DNA of 64,000 nucleotides from Roseobacter cerasinus. GTDB lineage: Bacteria; Pseudomonadota; Alphaproteobacteria; Rhodobacterales; Rhodobacteraceae. The notes under the pieces were generated by a model, which searched no databases, was not told where the DNA came from, and worked only from the letters and a program-made list of their open reading frames with translations. Of the stretch, positions 39,796 through 48,897 are shown piece by piece (within the stretch, counting starts at the first letter, position 1; each line of letters starts with the position of its first letter). The DNA is taken from NCBI RefSeq assembly GCF_009811755.1, contig NZ_BLIV01000001.1:310001-374000 (forward strand), written 5' to 3'. The translations under genes were made by a program, and so were the position numbers.

Positions 39796-41232
39796 TTATC
39801 CTTCTTCGACGTCGGGCGGGGCATGCCCCATGTTGCGGATGGCGTCAACGATCAGACCGAGTTTCATGCTGAGCGAGCCCTTGGCCAGCACCACGTCGCC
39901 ACTGTCCAGCCGACGTTTGAGCAGCGGCAAAGCCTCGTCCGAGCTGGCAAACCAGTCGCCACGCTGCGCCTCCGGCAAGACATCATAGAGCGCACGCATC
40001 AGCGGCCCGATGCAGTGCACGACGTCAAGGCGCTGCAAGCTGGGCAGATCCGCGAGCCCGCTGTGCAGCGCAACCTCGTCTGGCCCCAGCTCCTTCATGT
40101 CACCCAGAAAGGCGATGCGCCGCCCGCGCGAGACGCGGCCAATGTCGTTTGTGACCGGCGCTGCGGCCAGCACCTCAAGAGCCGCCGCCATTGACGTCGG
40201 ATTGGCATTGTAGCTGTCGTCGATCAGATCCAGCGTCATGCCGGTTTCAACCACATCCAGATAAATGCGCTCGCGCTGACCCCTCCCTTTATAGGGACGC
40301 CACCGACCAAGCGCGCCCACAGCCAGAGCCACATCCGCCTCAAGGGCCGCAACCACCGCCAGAGCGCCAAGCGCGTTCATGGCAAAGTGCCGTCCCGGCG
40401 AGGCGATCTTGTAAAGCAGCGGCTCTGCCCCCAGCTGCGCGCGAACGACGGTGGTGTCATCCCGCAGGTCAGCAGACAGAAGTTTGAAATCCTGCCCGTC
40501 TGCGCCAAAGCTGATGTCCTTCAGCGCGCAATCCTCTGCCTTGGCTTTCAGAATCTCAGCCGTGTCGATGTCTGCATTCCGGACAGCGGCGCCGCCGGGC
40601 AGAACACCCTCGTAGATCGACGCTTTCTCAACGGCGATACCGGAAATGTCCTCGAACGCCTCCAGATGCGCGGCCGCCACGGTGGTGACCAGCGCCACAT
40701 GCGGTTGCGCCATTTGGGCGAGCGGTGCGATCTCACCGGGGTGGTTCATACCGATCTCGATCACGGCGAACTCGGTGTCGGTTGGCATGCGGGCCAAAGT
40801 AAGCGGCACGCCCCAATGATTGTTATAGCTGGCCACTGAGGCGTGGGTGCGCCCCTGCACGCGCAGCATTTCCAGCAGCATCTCTTTGGTGGAGGTCTTG
40901 CCGACAGAGCCGGTGACTGCAGCAACTTTGCCCTGCATCCGAGCGCGGGCCGCGCGGCCAAGGGCTTCGAGCCCTTGCAGCACGTCGTCGACAATGAGCA
41001 GCGGCGCGTCTTCAGCGACATTCGGCGGACGGTGGCTCACCAATGCCGCAGCCGCGCCTTTCTCAAGCGCCTGGGGCACAAACTCATGCCCATCCCGCTG
41101 GTCTTTCAAGGCCACAAAGAGATCGCCCGGCTCCAACGTGCGGGTGTCGATGGAGACGCCGGTGGCAATCCAGTCTGACGTGGCTTGCCCGCCCGTGGCT
41201 GCGGCAGCCTCTGCGGCGGTCCAAAGGCTCAT
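39796..41232 (-). CDS. murF: UDP-N-acetylmuramoyl-tripeptide--D-Ala-D-Ala ligase
   Basis: This 478-residue Mur ligase adds the D-Ala-D-Ala dipeptide made by Ddl. The ATP loop GSVGKTS is at residues 108-114, NNHWGVPLTLARMP and EIGMNHPGEIAPL are MurF-specific, and DSYNANPTSMAAALEVL follows. It overlaps murE by ATGA and is followed after 3 nt by mraY. Confidence 0.97.
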   Translation of the reverse strand: MSLWTAAEAAAATGGQATSDWIATGVSIDTRTLEPGDLFVALKDQRDGHEFVPQALEKGAAAALVSHRPPNVAEDAPLLIVDDVLQGLEALGRAARARMQGKVAAVTGSVGKTSTKEMLLEMLRVQGRTHASVASYNNHWGVPLTLARMPTDTEFAVIEIGMNHPGEIAPLAQMAQPHVALVTTVAAAHLEAFEDISGIAVEKASIYEGVLPGGAAVRNADIDTAEILKAKAEDCALKDISFGADGQDFKLLSADLRDDTTVVRAQLGAEPLLYKIASPGRHFAMNALGALAVVAALEADVALAVGALGRWRPYKGRGQRERIYLDVVETGMTLDLIDDSYNANPTSMAAALEVLAAAPVTNDIGRVSRGRRIAFLGDMKELGPDEVALHSGLADLPSLQRLDVVHCIGPLMRALYDVLPEAQRGDWFASSDEALPLLKRRLDSGDVVLAKGSLSMKLGLIVDAIRNMGHAPPDVEEG

Positions 41233-42710
41233 GCCATGCGCCCATCAAGCGCGGCCACCGCGACGCTGGCCTGTTCGGCATCGTCAAAGGGCAGCACGTC
41301 ACTGCCAATCGTCTGGCCGGTCTCGTGCCCCTTGCCGGCGATCAGCAGCGCATCACCCGGCCCTAGCGCATCAACGCCGCGCAGGATGGCTTCGGCCCGG
41401 TCGCCGACCTCCTGCGCATCGGGCGCACCCAGCAAGACGGCAGCCCGAATTTCGCCCGGATCCTCGCTGCGCGGGTTGTCGTCGGTCACGATCACCAGAT
41501 CGGCATTCTCGGCTGCCGCCTGCCCCATCAGCGGGCGTTTGGTGACGTCCCGATCCCCGCCCGCGCCGACAATCGCGATCAGACGTCCCACCACGTGGGG
41601 CCGCAGAGCCTTCAGCGCGGTCGAGATCGCGCCGGGCGTGTGGGCATAATCCACAAAGACGGTCGCCCCATTGGCGCGGGTCGCCGCCAGCTGCATCCGC
41701 CCGCGCACCGTCCGCAGGTCTTCGAAGGTGTCAAAGACGACATTGGGCCTTTCCCCACAGGCGATCACAAGCCCGGCAGCCAAAAGCACGTTTTCGGCCT
41801 GAAAATCGCCGATCAGGTTCAGCCGCCGCACGTAAGACTTGCCCAGGTGAAAAAACTGCACGGTCTGACCCGTGGCATCGACCTGAATGCGACCCAGATG
41901 CAAATCCCCGATATCGCGGCCCACCGAGATCACCGGGCAGCCCCGTGCGTTTGCAATGGCTGCCATGTCGACGCCACGTTCTTCTTCGATGTTGATCACC
42001 GCCTTGGCGTCTTCCGGCAGCACCCGAGCGAAGAGCCCGGCCTTGGCGTCAAAATAGGCCTCGAAGGTCTCATGATAATCCAGATGATCCTGCGTGAGGT
42101 TCGTGAAACCCGCGGCCTTCAGGGTCACGCCGTCCAGGCGGCGCTGGTCCAGACCGTGGCTTGAGGCCTCCATGGCGCAGTGGGTCACCTCTGCCTCCGC
42201 CGCCTCCGCCAATGCGCAATGCAGCGTGATGGGTTCGGGCGTGGTATGGGCCAGCGGCGCGGTCCAGGCGCCTTCGATGCCGGTGGTGCCAAGGTTGATC
42301 GCCGCATGGCCCAGGCCTTGCCAGATCTGGCGTACAAATGTGCTGACCGAGGTTTTGCCATTGGTGCCCGTGACGGCGACCATAACCGGCGGTTGACGCT
42401 CGAACCAAAGCGCGGCGGCGCGGGCCAACGCCTCGCGGGGTTCGCTTGTCACGATGAGGGCTGCGTCACTCTCGGCAAGCTCATCCTGTGCCAGCCTAGC
42501 GCCCTCGGCATCGGTGAGGATCGCGGCAGCCCCCATGCGCAGGGCAAAGCGGATGAACTCGCCCCCGTGCATCTTCGCCCCCGGCATGGCGGCAAACAGA
42601 AACCCCTCCTGCACCTCGCGGCTGTCCACAGCCAGACCCGTGATCTGCGGATTGCGCCCGCCTTGGCCCGTCAGCCCCAGGGAGGAAAGGGTTTTTGGTT
42701 CTCCGCTCAT
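41229..42710 (-). CDS. murE: UDP-MurNAc-L-Ala-D-Glu--meso-diaminopimelate ligase
   Basis: This 493-residue Mur ligase adds the third stem residue. The ATP loop GTNGKTS is at residues 115-121; MEASSHGLDQRRLDG and FTNLTQDHLDYH are typical, and VTDDNPRSEDP contains the DNPR motif that selects meso-diaminopimelate. The start ATG at 42710 follows ftsI by 19 nt. It overlaps murF at its 3' end. Confidence 0.97.
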   Translation of the reverse strand: MSGEPKTLSSLGLTGQGGRNPQITGLAVDSREVQEGFLFAAMPGAKMHGGEFIRFALRMGAAAILTDAEGARLAQDELAESDAALIVTSEPREALARAAALWFERQPPVMVAVTGTNGKTSVSTFVRQIWQGLGHAAINLGTTGIEGAWTAPLAHTTPEPITLHCALAEAAEAEVTHCAMEASSHGLDQRRLDGVTLKAAGFTNLTQDHLDYHETFEAYFDAKAGLFARVLPEDAKAVINIEEERGVDMAAIANARGCPVISVGRDIGDLHLGRIQVDATGQTVQFFHLGKSYVRRLNLIGDFQAENVLLAAGLVIACGERPNVVFDTFEDLRTVRGRMQLAATRANGATVFVDYAHTPGAISTALKALRPHVVGRLIAIVGAGGDRDVTKRPLMGQAAAENADLVIVTDDNPRSEDPGEIRAAVLLGAPDAQEVGDRAEAILRGVDALGPGDALLIAGKGHETGQTIGSDVLPFDDAEQASVAVAALDGRMA

Positions 42711-42729
42711 GGCCCCGCTTTCTGCCGGA

Positions 42730-44511
42730 TTAGTTCTTGATCAGCTTTATATCGGTCAATTCCACCGGTTCAACGCCCGGACGCAGCCCAAGAAGAGGGG
42801 CGACGCGCTTGATCATCTCGCCCGCCACAGGTGCAGCCGTCCACCCTGCGGTGCGGCGCGGCTCCTTCCCGATTGTATCGACAGGCTCGTCCAGCGTCAC
42901 GATCACCACATATTTCGGGTCATGCGCGGGGAAGATCGCTGCAAAGGTCGCGATCACCTTATCTTCGTAATAGCCTCCCTGCGGGCGCGGTTTGTCTGCC
43001 GTACCCGTCTTGCCACCCACCGCATAGCCCGGCACCTCGCCAAAGCTTGCGGTACCTTCGGTGACCACCCGTCGCAGCATCTTGCGCGCCGCCCGCGTGG
43101 CGCTGTCCGACATCACCCGCTCGCCCAGCTGCGGGCCGTCCTGTTTCAGGATCGTCGGCTTGACCTTGTAGCCGCCGTTGGCAATCGCCGCGTAGCCCGC
43201 CGCCAGATGCATCGGCGACGTCGACAGCCCATGCCCGTAAGAGATGGTCATGGTGCTGATTTCTGACCAGTTCTTGGGCAGGAGCGGCTTGCCGGTTGCA
43301 GCCTCGACAATCTCGAAACCGGTGGTGTCAAGCATGCCCAGCTCTTTCAGGAAGGCCCGCTGACGCGTCGTGCCAATCTGCTGTGCGATCCGCGCGGTGC
43401 CGATGTTGGAGCTTTTCTCGATCACCTTGGAGACGGTCATCTCATTGCCGTAAAAGCGAAAGTCGCGAATGCGGTGCCTGCCCCAGCGCAACGGGCCTTT
43501 GGTGTCGATGACCGTGCCGGGGTTGACGAGGCCCAGATCCATAGCCTGTGCGACTGTGAAAATCTTGAAGGTGGAGCCCAGCTCATACACCCCCTGGACC
43601 GAGCGGTTGAAGAGCGGGCTGTCGGACTGATCACCGCTGGTCGCGGGGCGCGGGCGATCGTTGGGATCGAAGTTCGGCAGGGAGACCACGCTCACCACCT
43701 CCCCCGTCTGCACATCCATCACAATGGAGGTGGCACCCTTGGCGTTCATCAGCATCATACCACCAGCCAGCACCCGCTCTGCCGCCGCCTGCACGGTCAG
43801 GTCAAGCGACAGCTCAAGCGGCTGGTTGCCATTGGCCGGATCGCTCAAGTACGTGTCGAAATACTTCTCAACCCCGGCGACGCCAATGACCTCCGCCGCA
43901 TGCACCGCCTCGCGACCATAGCTCGCGCCACCCAGCACATGTGCGGCCAGCCGTCCGTTGGGATAGAGCCGCATGTCGCGGCCCCCGAACAGCAGTCCCG
44001 GCTCTCCGATCTCATGCACGGCCTGCATCTGCTCGGGGCTGATCTTGCGCCTGAGCCAGAGGAATTTGCGCTTGCCGGTGAAATCTTCCAGCAGGTCCTC
44101 CTCCTTGAGGTCCGGGAAGATCGCAGCAAGTTCGCGCGCCGCATGAGCCGGATCGATCATCTGAGGGGGCTGCGCATAAAGCGCGTGGGTCTCGAAGTTG
44201 GTGGCCAGCAGCCGACCATGGCGGTCAACGATGTCCGCGCGCCCGGCATGGATCGCAGCGCCCGGTGCTTCAGCCCGTGGCTCCATCGGCTCCGCCGTTG
44301 CCAGCACCCCCATGCGCAACCCGATGACGCTGAAGGCCGCCACAAAAAACATCCCCAGGACCAGAAGCCGCCCTTCAGCCCGCTGCCGTGCCTGATCGCG
44401 CATCTGCTCGTGACGAATGTGGATGTTCTCGCGCTCGATCACATCGGGGTTCTGGCCTTTGGCGCGGGCATCCAGGATGCGGGCCAGCGGACGCAGAGGC
44501 GTTCGGATCAT
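42730..44511 (-). CDS. ftsI: Division-specific transpeptidase FtsI (PBP3)
   Basis: This 593-residue class B penicillin-binding protein crosslinks septal peptidoglycan with FtsW. One membrane helix (LLVLGMFFVAAFSVIGLRMGVL, about residues 49-70) is followed by the pedestal domain and the transpeptidase domain, which has the nucleophile motif STFK at 313-316, SSN at 367-369 and KTGTA at 501-505. All three motifs are intact. It overlaps ftsL by ATGA. Confidence 0.97.
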   Translation of the reverse strand: MIRTPLRPLARILDARAKGQNPDVIERENIHIRHEQMRDQARQRAEGRLLVLGMFFVAAFSVIGLRMGVLATAEPMEPRAEAPGAAIHAGRADIVDRHGRLLATNFETHALYAQPPQMIDPAHAARELAAIFPDLKEEDLLEDFTGKRKFLWLRRKISPEQMQAVHEIGEPGLLFGGRDMRLYPNGRLAAHVLGGASYGREAVHAAEVIGVAGVEKYFDTYLSDPANGNQPLELSLDLTVQAAAERVLAGGMMLMNAKGATSIVMDVQTGEVVSVVSLPNFDPNDRPRPATSGDQSDSPLFNRSVQGVYELGSTFKIFTVAQAMDLGLVNPGTVIDTKGPLRWGRHRIRDFRFYGNEMTVSKVIEKSSNIGTARIAQQIGTTRQRAFLKELGMLDTTGFEIVEAATGKPLLPKNWSEISTMTISYGHGLSTSPMHLAAGYAAIANGGYKVKPTILKQDGPQLGERVMSDSATRAARKMLRRVVTEGTASFGEVPGYAVGGKTGTADKPRPQGGYYEDKVIATFAAIFPAHDPKYVVIVTLDEPVDTIGKEPRRTAGWTAAPVAGEMIKRVAPLLGLRPGVEPVELTDIKLIKN

Positions 44512-44858
44512 GGCCGCGTCTCCTCTTCAAGATGCGCGACATCCACCGGGTTGGTGATCGGCAGCAGCGGATCCGGCGGGTAGGCCACCTGCCCCACCAG
44601 ACCGAATTGCTCGGCGCGCAGATCCAGCAGGCCCAATCGGTCGAAATTGATCTCCGCCAAGTCTCGCAACCGATCTGGCCGGTTCAGATAGGCCCACTCA
44701 GCCCGCAGGACCGCCAATCGTTCATGAGAAGTGCGGATGTCCTGCCGCAACTCGCGGGTCTCAGCCAAGGCTGCCTGCGTGGCATAGTTCTCGCGATAGG
44801 CCCAGAAAGCGAGGCCAATCACTGCCAGAGTGGTCAGAATGTAGAGCACGGCACGCAT
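44508..44858 (-). CDS. ftsL: Cell division protein FtsL
   Basis: This 116-residue bitopic protein has an N-terminal helix (VLYILTTLAVIGLAFWAY) and a periplasmic coiled-coil-like stretch (QAALAETRELRQDIRTSHERLAVLRAEWAYLNRPDRL). The RAEWAYLNRPDRL segment is the alphaproteobacterial FtsL signature. It links FtsI/FtsW to FtsQ in the divisome. It lies between rsmH (3-nt gap) and ftsI (4-nt overlap). Confidence 0.93.
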   Translation of the reverse strand: MRAVLYILTTLAVIGLAFWAYRENYATQAALAETRELRQDIRTSHERLAVLRAEWAYLNRPDRLRDLAEINFDRLGLLDLRAEQFGLVGQVAYPPDPLLPITNPVDVAHLEEETRP

Positions 44859-44861
44859 GGG

Positions 44862-45842
44862 TCAGACCTCTTTCACAATCGGCATATTCAGGGTTTTGGC
44901 ATCCACCGGGGCGGCAGGCGCATCGGTGCGCGTGGCCACGCGCAGCTTGGCCGAGCGCGCCCGGGGGTTGGCCGCGATTTCGTCAGCATCGGGGGCGATG
45001 GCCTTGCGGGAGGCCTGCGTGAAAGCGGGGGCCTCCGCCTCGATCTGTGGGGCATAGCGATTGGCGTTGCCGCCGCTGCCGGATCGCGCCGTCAAGAAGC
45101 GCTTGACCATGCGGTCCTCAACCGAATGGAAGGTAACAACAGCGAGTTGCCCACCGGGCGCCAGCGCCCGTTCAGCCGCCATAAGCCCCTGGAACAGCTC
45201 ACCATATTCGTCGTTCACCGCAATGCGCAGAGCCTGAAAACTGCGTGTGGCCGGGTGCGATTGACCGGGCTTGGCGCGCGGCAGGCAGCCTTCGATGATC
45301 TCGGACAGCTGTAAGGTTGTACGGATGGGTCGCGCCGCCAGGATCGCGCGCGAGATGCGGCGGCTGGCCCGTTCTTCCCCATATTGAAACAGGATGTTGG
45401 CAAGCGTCTCTTCGGAGGCGGTGTTCACGATATCTGCCGCTGTGGGGCCATCCTGGCTCATCCGCATGTCCAGTGGACCGTCGCGCAAAAAAGAGAACCC
45501 GCGCCCCGGCTGATCCAACTGCATGGAGGAGACGCCCAGGTCCAGCACGACGCCGTCAAGTCCGCTGGCATAGCTGTCCATCTGGGAAAACACACCAGGC
45601 TGTTGCACCAACCGGTCGCCGTAAGCGCCTGCCCAATCCGCCGCCATCTCGAATGCCAGCGGGTCGCGATCCACCGCGACGACCGTTTGCGCCCCCGCCT
45701 CCAGCAGCCCGCGCGTGTAGCCGCCCGCACCAAAGGTGCCATCAAGCCAGGTGCCATGAACAGGTGCCACCGCCTTGAGAATGGCGGACAGCAGAACAGG
45801 AACATGAGGGGCAGACATATCGGAGGAGGCCGTTGCAGCCAT
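44862..45842 (-). CDS. rsmH: 16S rRNA (cytosine(1402)-N(4))-methyltransferase
   Basis: This 326-residue methyltransferase modifies C1402 in the ribosomal P site. [13 protein letters not shown] at the N terminus, [19 protein letters not shown] (SAM motif I), [17 protein letters not shown], and [16 protein letters not shown] are the RsmH hallmarks. GGGGGAG just before the ATG at 45842 is a strong ribosome site and overlaps the mraZ stop region. Alternative start: the ATG at 45818. Confidence 0.97.
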   Translation of the reverse strand: MAATASSDMSAPHVPVLLSAILKAVAPVHGTWLDGTFGAGGYTRGLLEAGAQTVVAVDRDPLAFEMAADWAGAYGDRLVQQPGVFSQMDSYASGLDGVVLDLGVSSMQLDQPGRGFSFLRDGPLDMRMSQDGPTAADIVNTASEETLANILFQYGEERASRRISRAILAARPIRTTLQLSEIIEGCLPRAKPGQSHPATRSFQALRIAVNDEYGELFQGLMAAERALAPGGQLAVVTFHSVEDRMVKRFLTARSGSGGNANRYAPQIEAEAPAFTQASRKAIAPDADEIAANPRARSAKLRVATRTDAPAAPVDAKTLNMPIVKEV

Positions 45843-45845
45843 GGC

Positions 45846-46349
45846 TTACTCCCCCTTTTGCACGTCCAGAAATTCGAGCGGGTCGAAGTCATCCGGCAGA
45901 TCTTCGAGCCAGGCCTCGGTCTTGGCGGACTCCTCAGCCTCGTAGGTCTCGGGCTTCCAGATCTGAAAGGTATCCCCCGCCGCGATAAAGAACGCCTCGC
46001 TCTCCAGCTCGATCTTGCTGCGCAGTTTGGCTGGCAGCACAAGGCGGCCGGTCTCGTCCACGGACGTCGGGAATGACTGACCATGAAAGAGCCGCTGCAA
46101 CATTTTGCGCTGCATCGACCCGCGCGGCAGCGCATCAATCTTGGCGTCGACTTCCTCGATCGCCTCAATTGTGTAGCATTCCAGGTAATTGCGGCGATGA
46201 TCGCCATAGACGATCACCAATTCGGGCGCGTTGCCGGAGGTCCAGTTGGGATCAGCCGCCTCGATCACACGACGAAACGAGGCCGGGATGGACACCCGCC
46301 CTTTTGTATCGACCTTGTGATGGCTTTCGCCTCTGAACCTGCGGCTCAC
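45846..46349 (-). CDS. mraZ: Transcriptional regulator MraZ
   Basis: This 167-residue protein has two AbrB-like SpoVT/MraZ repeats: HKVDTKGRVSIPASFR at the start and SVDETGRLVLPAKLRSK in the middle, each with the DxxGRxxxP core. It ends in an acidic tail, DLPDDFDPLEFLD. MraZ forms rings that bind GGGA-type repeats at its own promoter and represses the division cluster. I choose a GTG at 46349 (MSRRFRGESHHKV) over the ATG at 46373, because the family N terminus starts there and GGGGCAGG lies upstream. It is the first gene of the minus-strand cluster. Confidence 0.93.
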   Translation of the reverse strand: MSRRFRGESHHKVDTKGRVSIPASFRRVIEAADPNWTSGNAPELVIVYGDHRRNYLECYTIEAIEEVDAKIDALPRGSMQRKMLQRLFHGQSFPTSVDETGRLVLPAKLRSKIELESEAFFIAAGDTFQIWKPETYEAEESAKTEAWLEDLPDDFDPLEFLDVQKGE

Positions 46350-46630
46350 TGCCCTGCCCCAATCTTCCAGCATCGCTTTAAGTTCGATGCCTATCCCCCT
46401 GCCTTGAAATGGTAACGGCGGGTTGATCTGCTGCCACTGATCAACCCGCCGCCCTCGTCCCGCAACCTGCGGGGAAGTCCAGCTGCGCGCGCCACCTGGG
46501 GGGATGTCTGCTCGCTCGCGCGCCGGATCTCTTTGGTCTGATGAAAGCGAGGTGCCTGTATGAAACCTGCTAGAGTTCTTGTTTTGCGTGGGGTCGTTGA
46601 CTGCCCCGGCTCGTTCTCATCTGATGTAAA
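46350..46630 (-). other. Long mraZ leader with hairpins
   Basis: This stretch between the mraZ start and the GGGA repeats has no gene that I can support. It is GC-rich and carries inverted repeats: the 13-bp stem at 46416-46451, a CCCGCA-ACC-TGCGGG hairpin at 46459-46473, and alternating GC runs near 46485-46523. I looked for RNase P RNA motifs here and did not find them. Confidence 0.5.
46416..46451 (-). promoter_or_regulatory. 13-bp hairpin in the mraZ leader
   Basis: CGGCGGGTTGATC and GATCAACCCGCCG form a perfect 13-bp stem with a 10-nt loop, 67 nt before the mraZ start. No T-run follows on either strand, so it is not a plain terminator. It could be an attenuator, a protein site or an mRNA stabiliser. 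Confidence 0.6.
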
Positions 46631-46665
46631 AGGGATACACTGGGAAACTATGGGAGAGCAAGGGA
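46631..46665 (-). promoter_or_regulatory. Putative MraZ operator (four GGGA repeats at 10-bp spacing)
   Basis: On the plus strand AGGGA, TGGGA, TGGGA and AGGGA occur at 46631, 46641, 46651 and 46661, each separated by 5 nt. This is the TGGGN-N5 repeat pattern known for MraZ operators. A possible mraZ promoter on the minus strand (TTGCTC, 18 nt, TATCCC) overlaps the repeats. The repeats are read on the strand opposite to mraZ and lie about 280 nt from its start. Confidence 0.6.
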
Positions 46666-47046
46666 TTTTTAGTTACCAACTTCTTAAGTATGTCGGTGAG
46701 AGGTTAATTCATTGCGGAAATCAATGAAGCACACGCCTACGATATCAACATTAAGCGGATTAATCTCAAGCAACTACTATATATAGCCAATGCACTATCG
46801 GCATATTTTTTCCCATCTATTCCCGATTTTCTTTAGAATTGCCTGTATGGCTCCACCATGTTGCGGATTTGTTCGAGAATCTTCGACGTCAATAACCGCA
46901 GCTGCCCACTGAGTCGCCGCCACTCATATCAAATCGTCATACCGTCCCATGATCTCCCATGGTCGCGAGTTAACCAAAATTTTCGCAAAAATTGATACGC
47001 CCGGCCCAAACGCTTAGGGCTGCCACTTTAACAAGTCAGGTGCGTT
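46666..47046. other. AT-rich intergenic region with two further GGGA pairs
   Basis: The 381 bases are clearly richer in A and T than their surroundings and contain no supportable gene. TCCCA-N5-TCCCG at 46811-46825 and TCCCA-N5-TCCCA at 46945-46959 are GGGA pairs with the same 10-bp period on the minus strand. TTCATTG...CAATGAA at 46708-46728 is a 7-bp inverted repeat. The promoter of the plus-strand gene at 47047 should be at the right end. Confidence 0.5.
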
Positions 47047-47817
47047 ATGAACCTTCCCCTTCTTATTCTCGGCCGCGCCTTTCGTCTGATCGTGGCCGAA
47101 CCGCTGAACACGTTGAAAGTGATCGCCCCCGGCACAGTTCTGATCGCCTTGGCTGCGTATATTGTATTGCAGGGATTTGGGGGCGATTTGGCCGCGTCCC
47201 AATCTGCACCAACTGAGATCAACGCCGCACTTGTTATCGTGGGCCTTGTGCTCAGCCTTCTGGGCTGGATGACCTTCGCAATCTTCTGGCATCGACATGC
47301 GCTGCTGCAGGACGAAGCACGCCACGAGGTCATGACCGTCACAGGCCGGATCTACTGGCAGTATTTCAAGGGCGCTCTGATCGTCCTTCTCCTGGCAATG
47401 CTTGCCGCCTTTGCACTTGGCTTTGGCGCCTTCTTTGTCACTGCAGTCTTTTCCGCCGCATCGCCGAGCATTCTTTCAATCGTCACGCTGGGGACCACAC
47501 TTACCATAAATATGGCGATCTCGTGGATCCTACTGCGCAACAGCCTCGTGCTGCCCGCCGCAGCGACCGGCGCCCATCTGACGGTTTCCGAAAGCTGGGC
47601 CGCTACCGCGCCTGTCTCTCGCGATATCTTCTGGACCGCTATCTTGCTGAGTGTGATCAACGTGCTGCTGCAGCAAATGATGATGGCGGTCGCAGCCACT
47701 CAGCCAGGCCTGGTCTTACCCGCTAGCCTTGTTCAGATAATCCTGCAGTCACTGATCTTCATTAGCGTTCTCAGCACGCTTTACGGGCATTTGGTCCAGC
47801 ATCGGCCCCTTGAGTGA
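47047..47817 (+). CDS. Multi-pass membrane protein of unknown function
   Basis: This 256-residue protein has about six hydrophobic helices, among them TLKVIAPGTVLIALAAYIVL, ALVIVGLVLSLLGWMTFAIFWHRHALL, ALIVLLLAMLAAFALGFGAFFV, TTLTINMAISWILLRNSLVLPAAA and a C-terminal pair. The W-RHALL and ISWILLRNSLVLPA-A-G blocks recall a family of uncharacterised Rhodobacterales membrane proteins, but I cannot name it. It converges with the mrp gene 6 nt away. Confidence 0.75.
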   Translation: MNLPLLILGRAFRLIVAEPLNTLKVIAPGTVLIALAAYIVLQGFGGDLAASQSAPTEINAALVIVGLVLSLLGWMTFAIFWHRHALLQDEARHEVMTVTGRIYWQYFKGALIVLLLAMLAAFALGFGAFFVTAVFSAASPSILSIVTLGTTLTINMAISWILLRNSLVLPAAATGAHLTVSESWAATAPVSRDIFWTAILLSVINVLLQQMMMAVAATQPGLVLPASLVQIILQSLIFISVLSTLYGHLVQHRPLE

Positions 47818-47823
47818 TCAGGA

Positions 47824-48897
47824 TCAGGCCATGCCGCCCTTGATCAAGCCTTCGGCGATGCGCCCATACGCCTGCGCCATCGGGCCGTCTCCCACGGCGA
47901 TGGGTGTGCCACCATCCCCGGCAAGGCGCGTCTCAAGATCAATCGGCAAAGCGCCCAGCAACGGCACCCCCAGCTTGTCAGCTTCGGCGGCCACGCCACC
48001 TTGCCCAAAGATCTGATGTTCCGACCCGCAATCCGGGCAGACAAACATCGACATATTCTCGATCAACCCCAGCACCGGCGTTTTCAGCGTGTCGAACATA
48101 TCGAGCGCCTTGCGCGCATCGATCAGCGCCACATCCTGCGGGGTGGAAACAACAATGGCCCCCGTGAGCTCGGATTTGGTACAAAGCGTCAACTGCACAT
48201 CCCCCGTGCCGGGCGGCAGGTCGACCAGCAAGACGTCAAGCTCGCCCCACTCCACCTGGCCCAGCATCTGTTGCAGCGCGCCCATCAGCATCGGCCCGCG
48301 CCAGACCACCGCCTTGCCCTCTTCCAGCATGAAGCCGATGGACATCAGCGTGACCCCATGGGCGTGCAACGGAATGATCGTCTTGCCGTCAGGCGAGGCC
48401 GGGCGCTTGTTCACGCCCATCATGCGCGGCTGAGAGGGACCATATATATCAGCGTCCAGCAGACCGACCTTGCGCCCCGCCCGCGCCAGAGCCACGGCGA
48501 GGTTTGATGAGACCGTGGATTTGCCCACCCCGCCCTTGCCGGACCCGATGGCGAGAATGCGTTTCACACCGGTCGGCTTGGTCGGCCCGGCCTGTGGTTT
48601 GGGGTGGCCGCCGATCTTCAGGCTTGGCGGCTCGGGCTTCTTTTCTGCCGGGCCATGCGCGGTCAGCGCGACGGACGCACTTTCCACGCCTGGCAAGTCA
48701 CGCACGATCTTTTCTGCGGCATCACGCAACGGCCCCATCTGGCGCGCGACCTCGGGGCTCGGCGCCTCGATGACAAAGCGCACGGAGGCCCCATCCACGA
48801 CAAGCGCTCGAATCAAATCATGCGCCAGCAGGCTTTTTCCATCGGGAAGGGCAACCCGGTCCAGCGCCGCCTCAACTTGGGCCTTCGTCACAGACAT
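47824..48897 (-). CDS. apbC: Mrp/ApbC iron-sulfur carrier ATPase
   Basis: This 357-residue P-loop protein carries [4Fe-4S] clusters to apo-enzymes. An N-terminal DUF59/MIP18-like domain (ALDRVALPDGKSLLAHDLIRALVVDG) is followed by a deviant Walker A, GSGKGGVGKSTVSSN, around residue 120, then LLDADIYGPSQPRMMGV, LLVDLPPGTGDVQLT, and the cluster-binding CPDC in MFVCPDCGSEHQIFG. The ATG at 48897 has GAGGAG 9 nt upstream. No partner genes adjoin it. Confidence 0.95.
   Translation of the reverse strand: MSVTKAQVEAALDRVALPDGKSLLAHDLIRALVVDGASVRFVIEAPSPEVARQMGPLRDAAEKIVRDLPGVESASVALTAHGPAEKKPEPPSLKIGGHPKPQAGPTKPTGVKRILAIGSGKGGVGKSTVSSNLAVALARAGRKVGLLDADIYGPSQPRMMGVNKRPASPDGKTIIPLHAHGVTLMSIGFMLEEGKAVVWRGPMLMGALQQMLGQVEWGELDVLLVDLPPGTGDVQLTLCTKSELTGAIVVSTPQDVALIDARKALDMFDTLKTPVLGLIENMSMFVCPDCGSEHQIFGQGGVAAEADKLGVPLLGALPIDLETRLAGDGGTPIAVGDGPMAQAYGRIAEGLIKGGMA

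Noticed and set aside
46374-46760. Possible RNase P RNA upstream of mraZ
   Set aside because: GGGGAAGTCC near 46471 recalls the GAGGAAAGTCC motif of RNase P RNA, but the ACAGAAA and other universal blocks are absent on both strands.
46752-46764. TTAA-N5-TTAA in the AT-rich gap as a CtrA site
   Set aside because: CtrA sites need TTAA-N7-TTAA; the spacing here is 5, so it is probably chance in AT-rich DNA.
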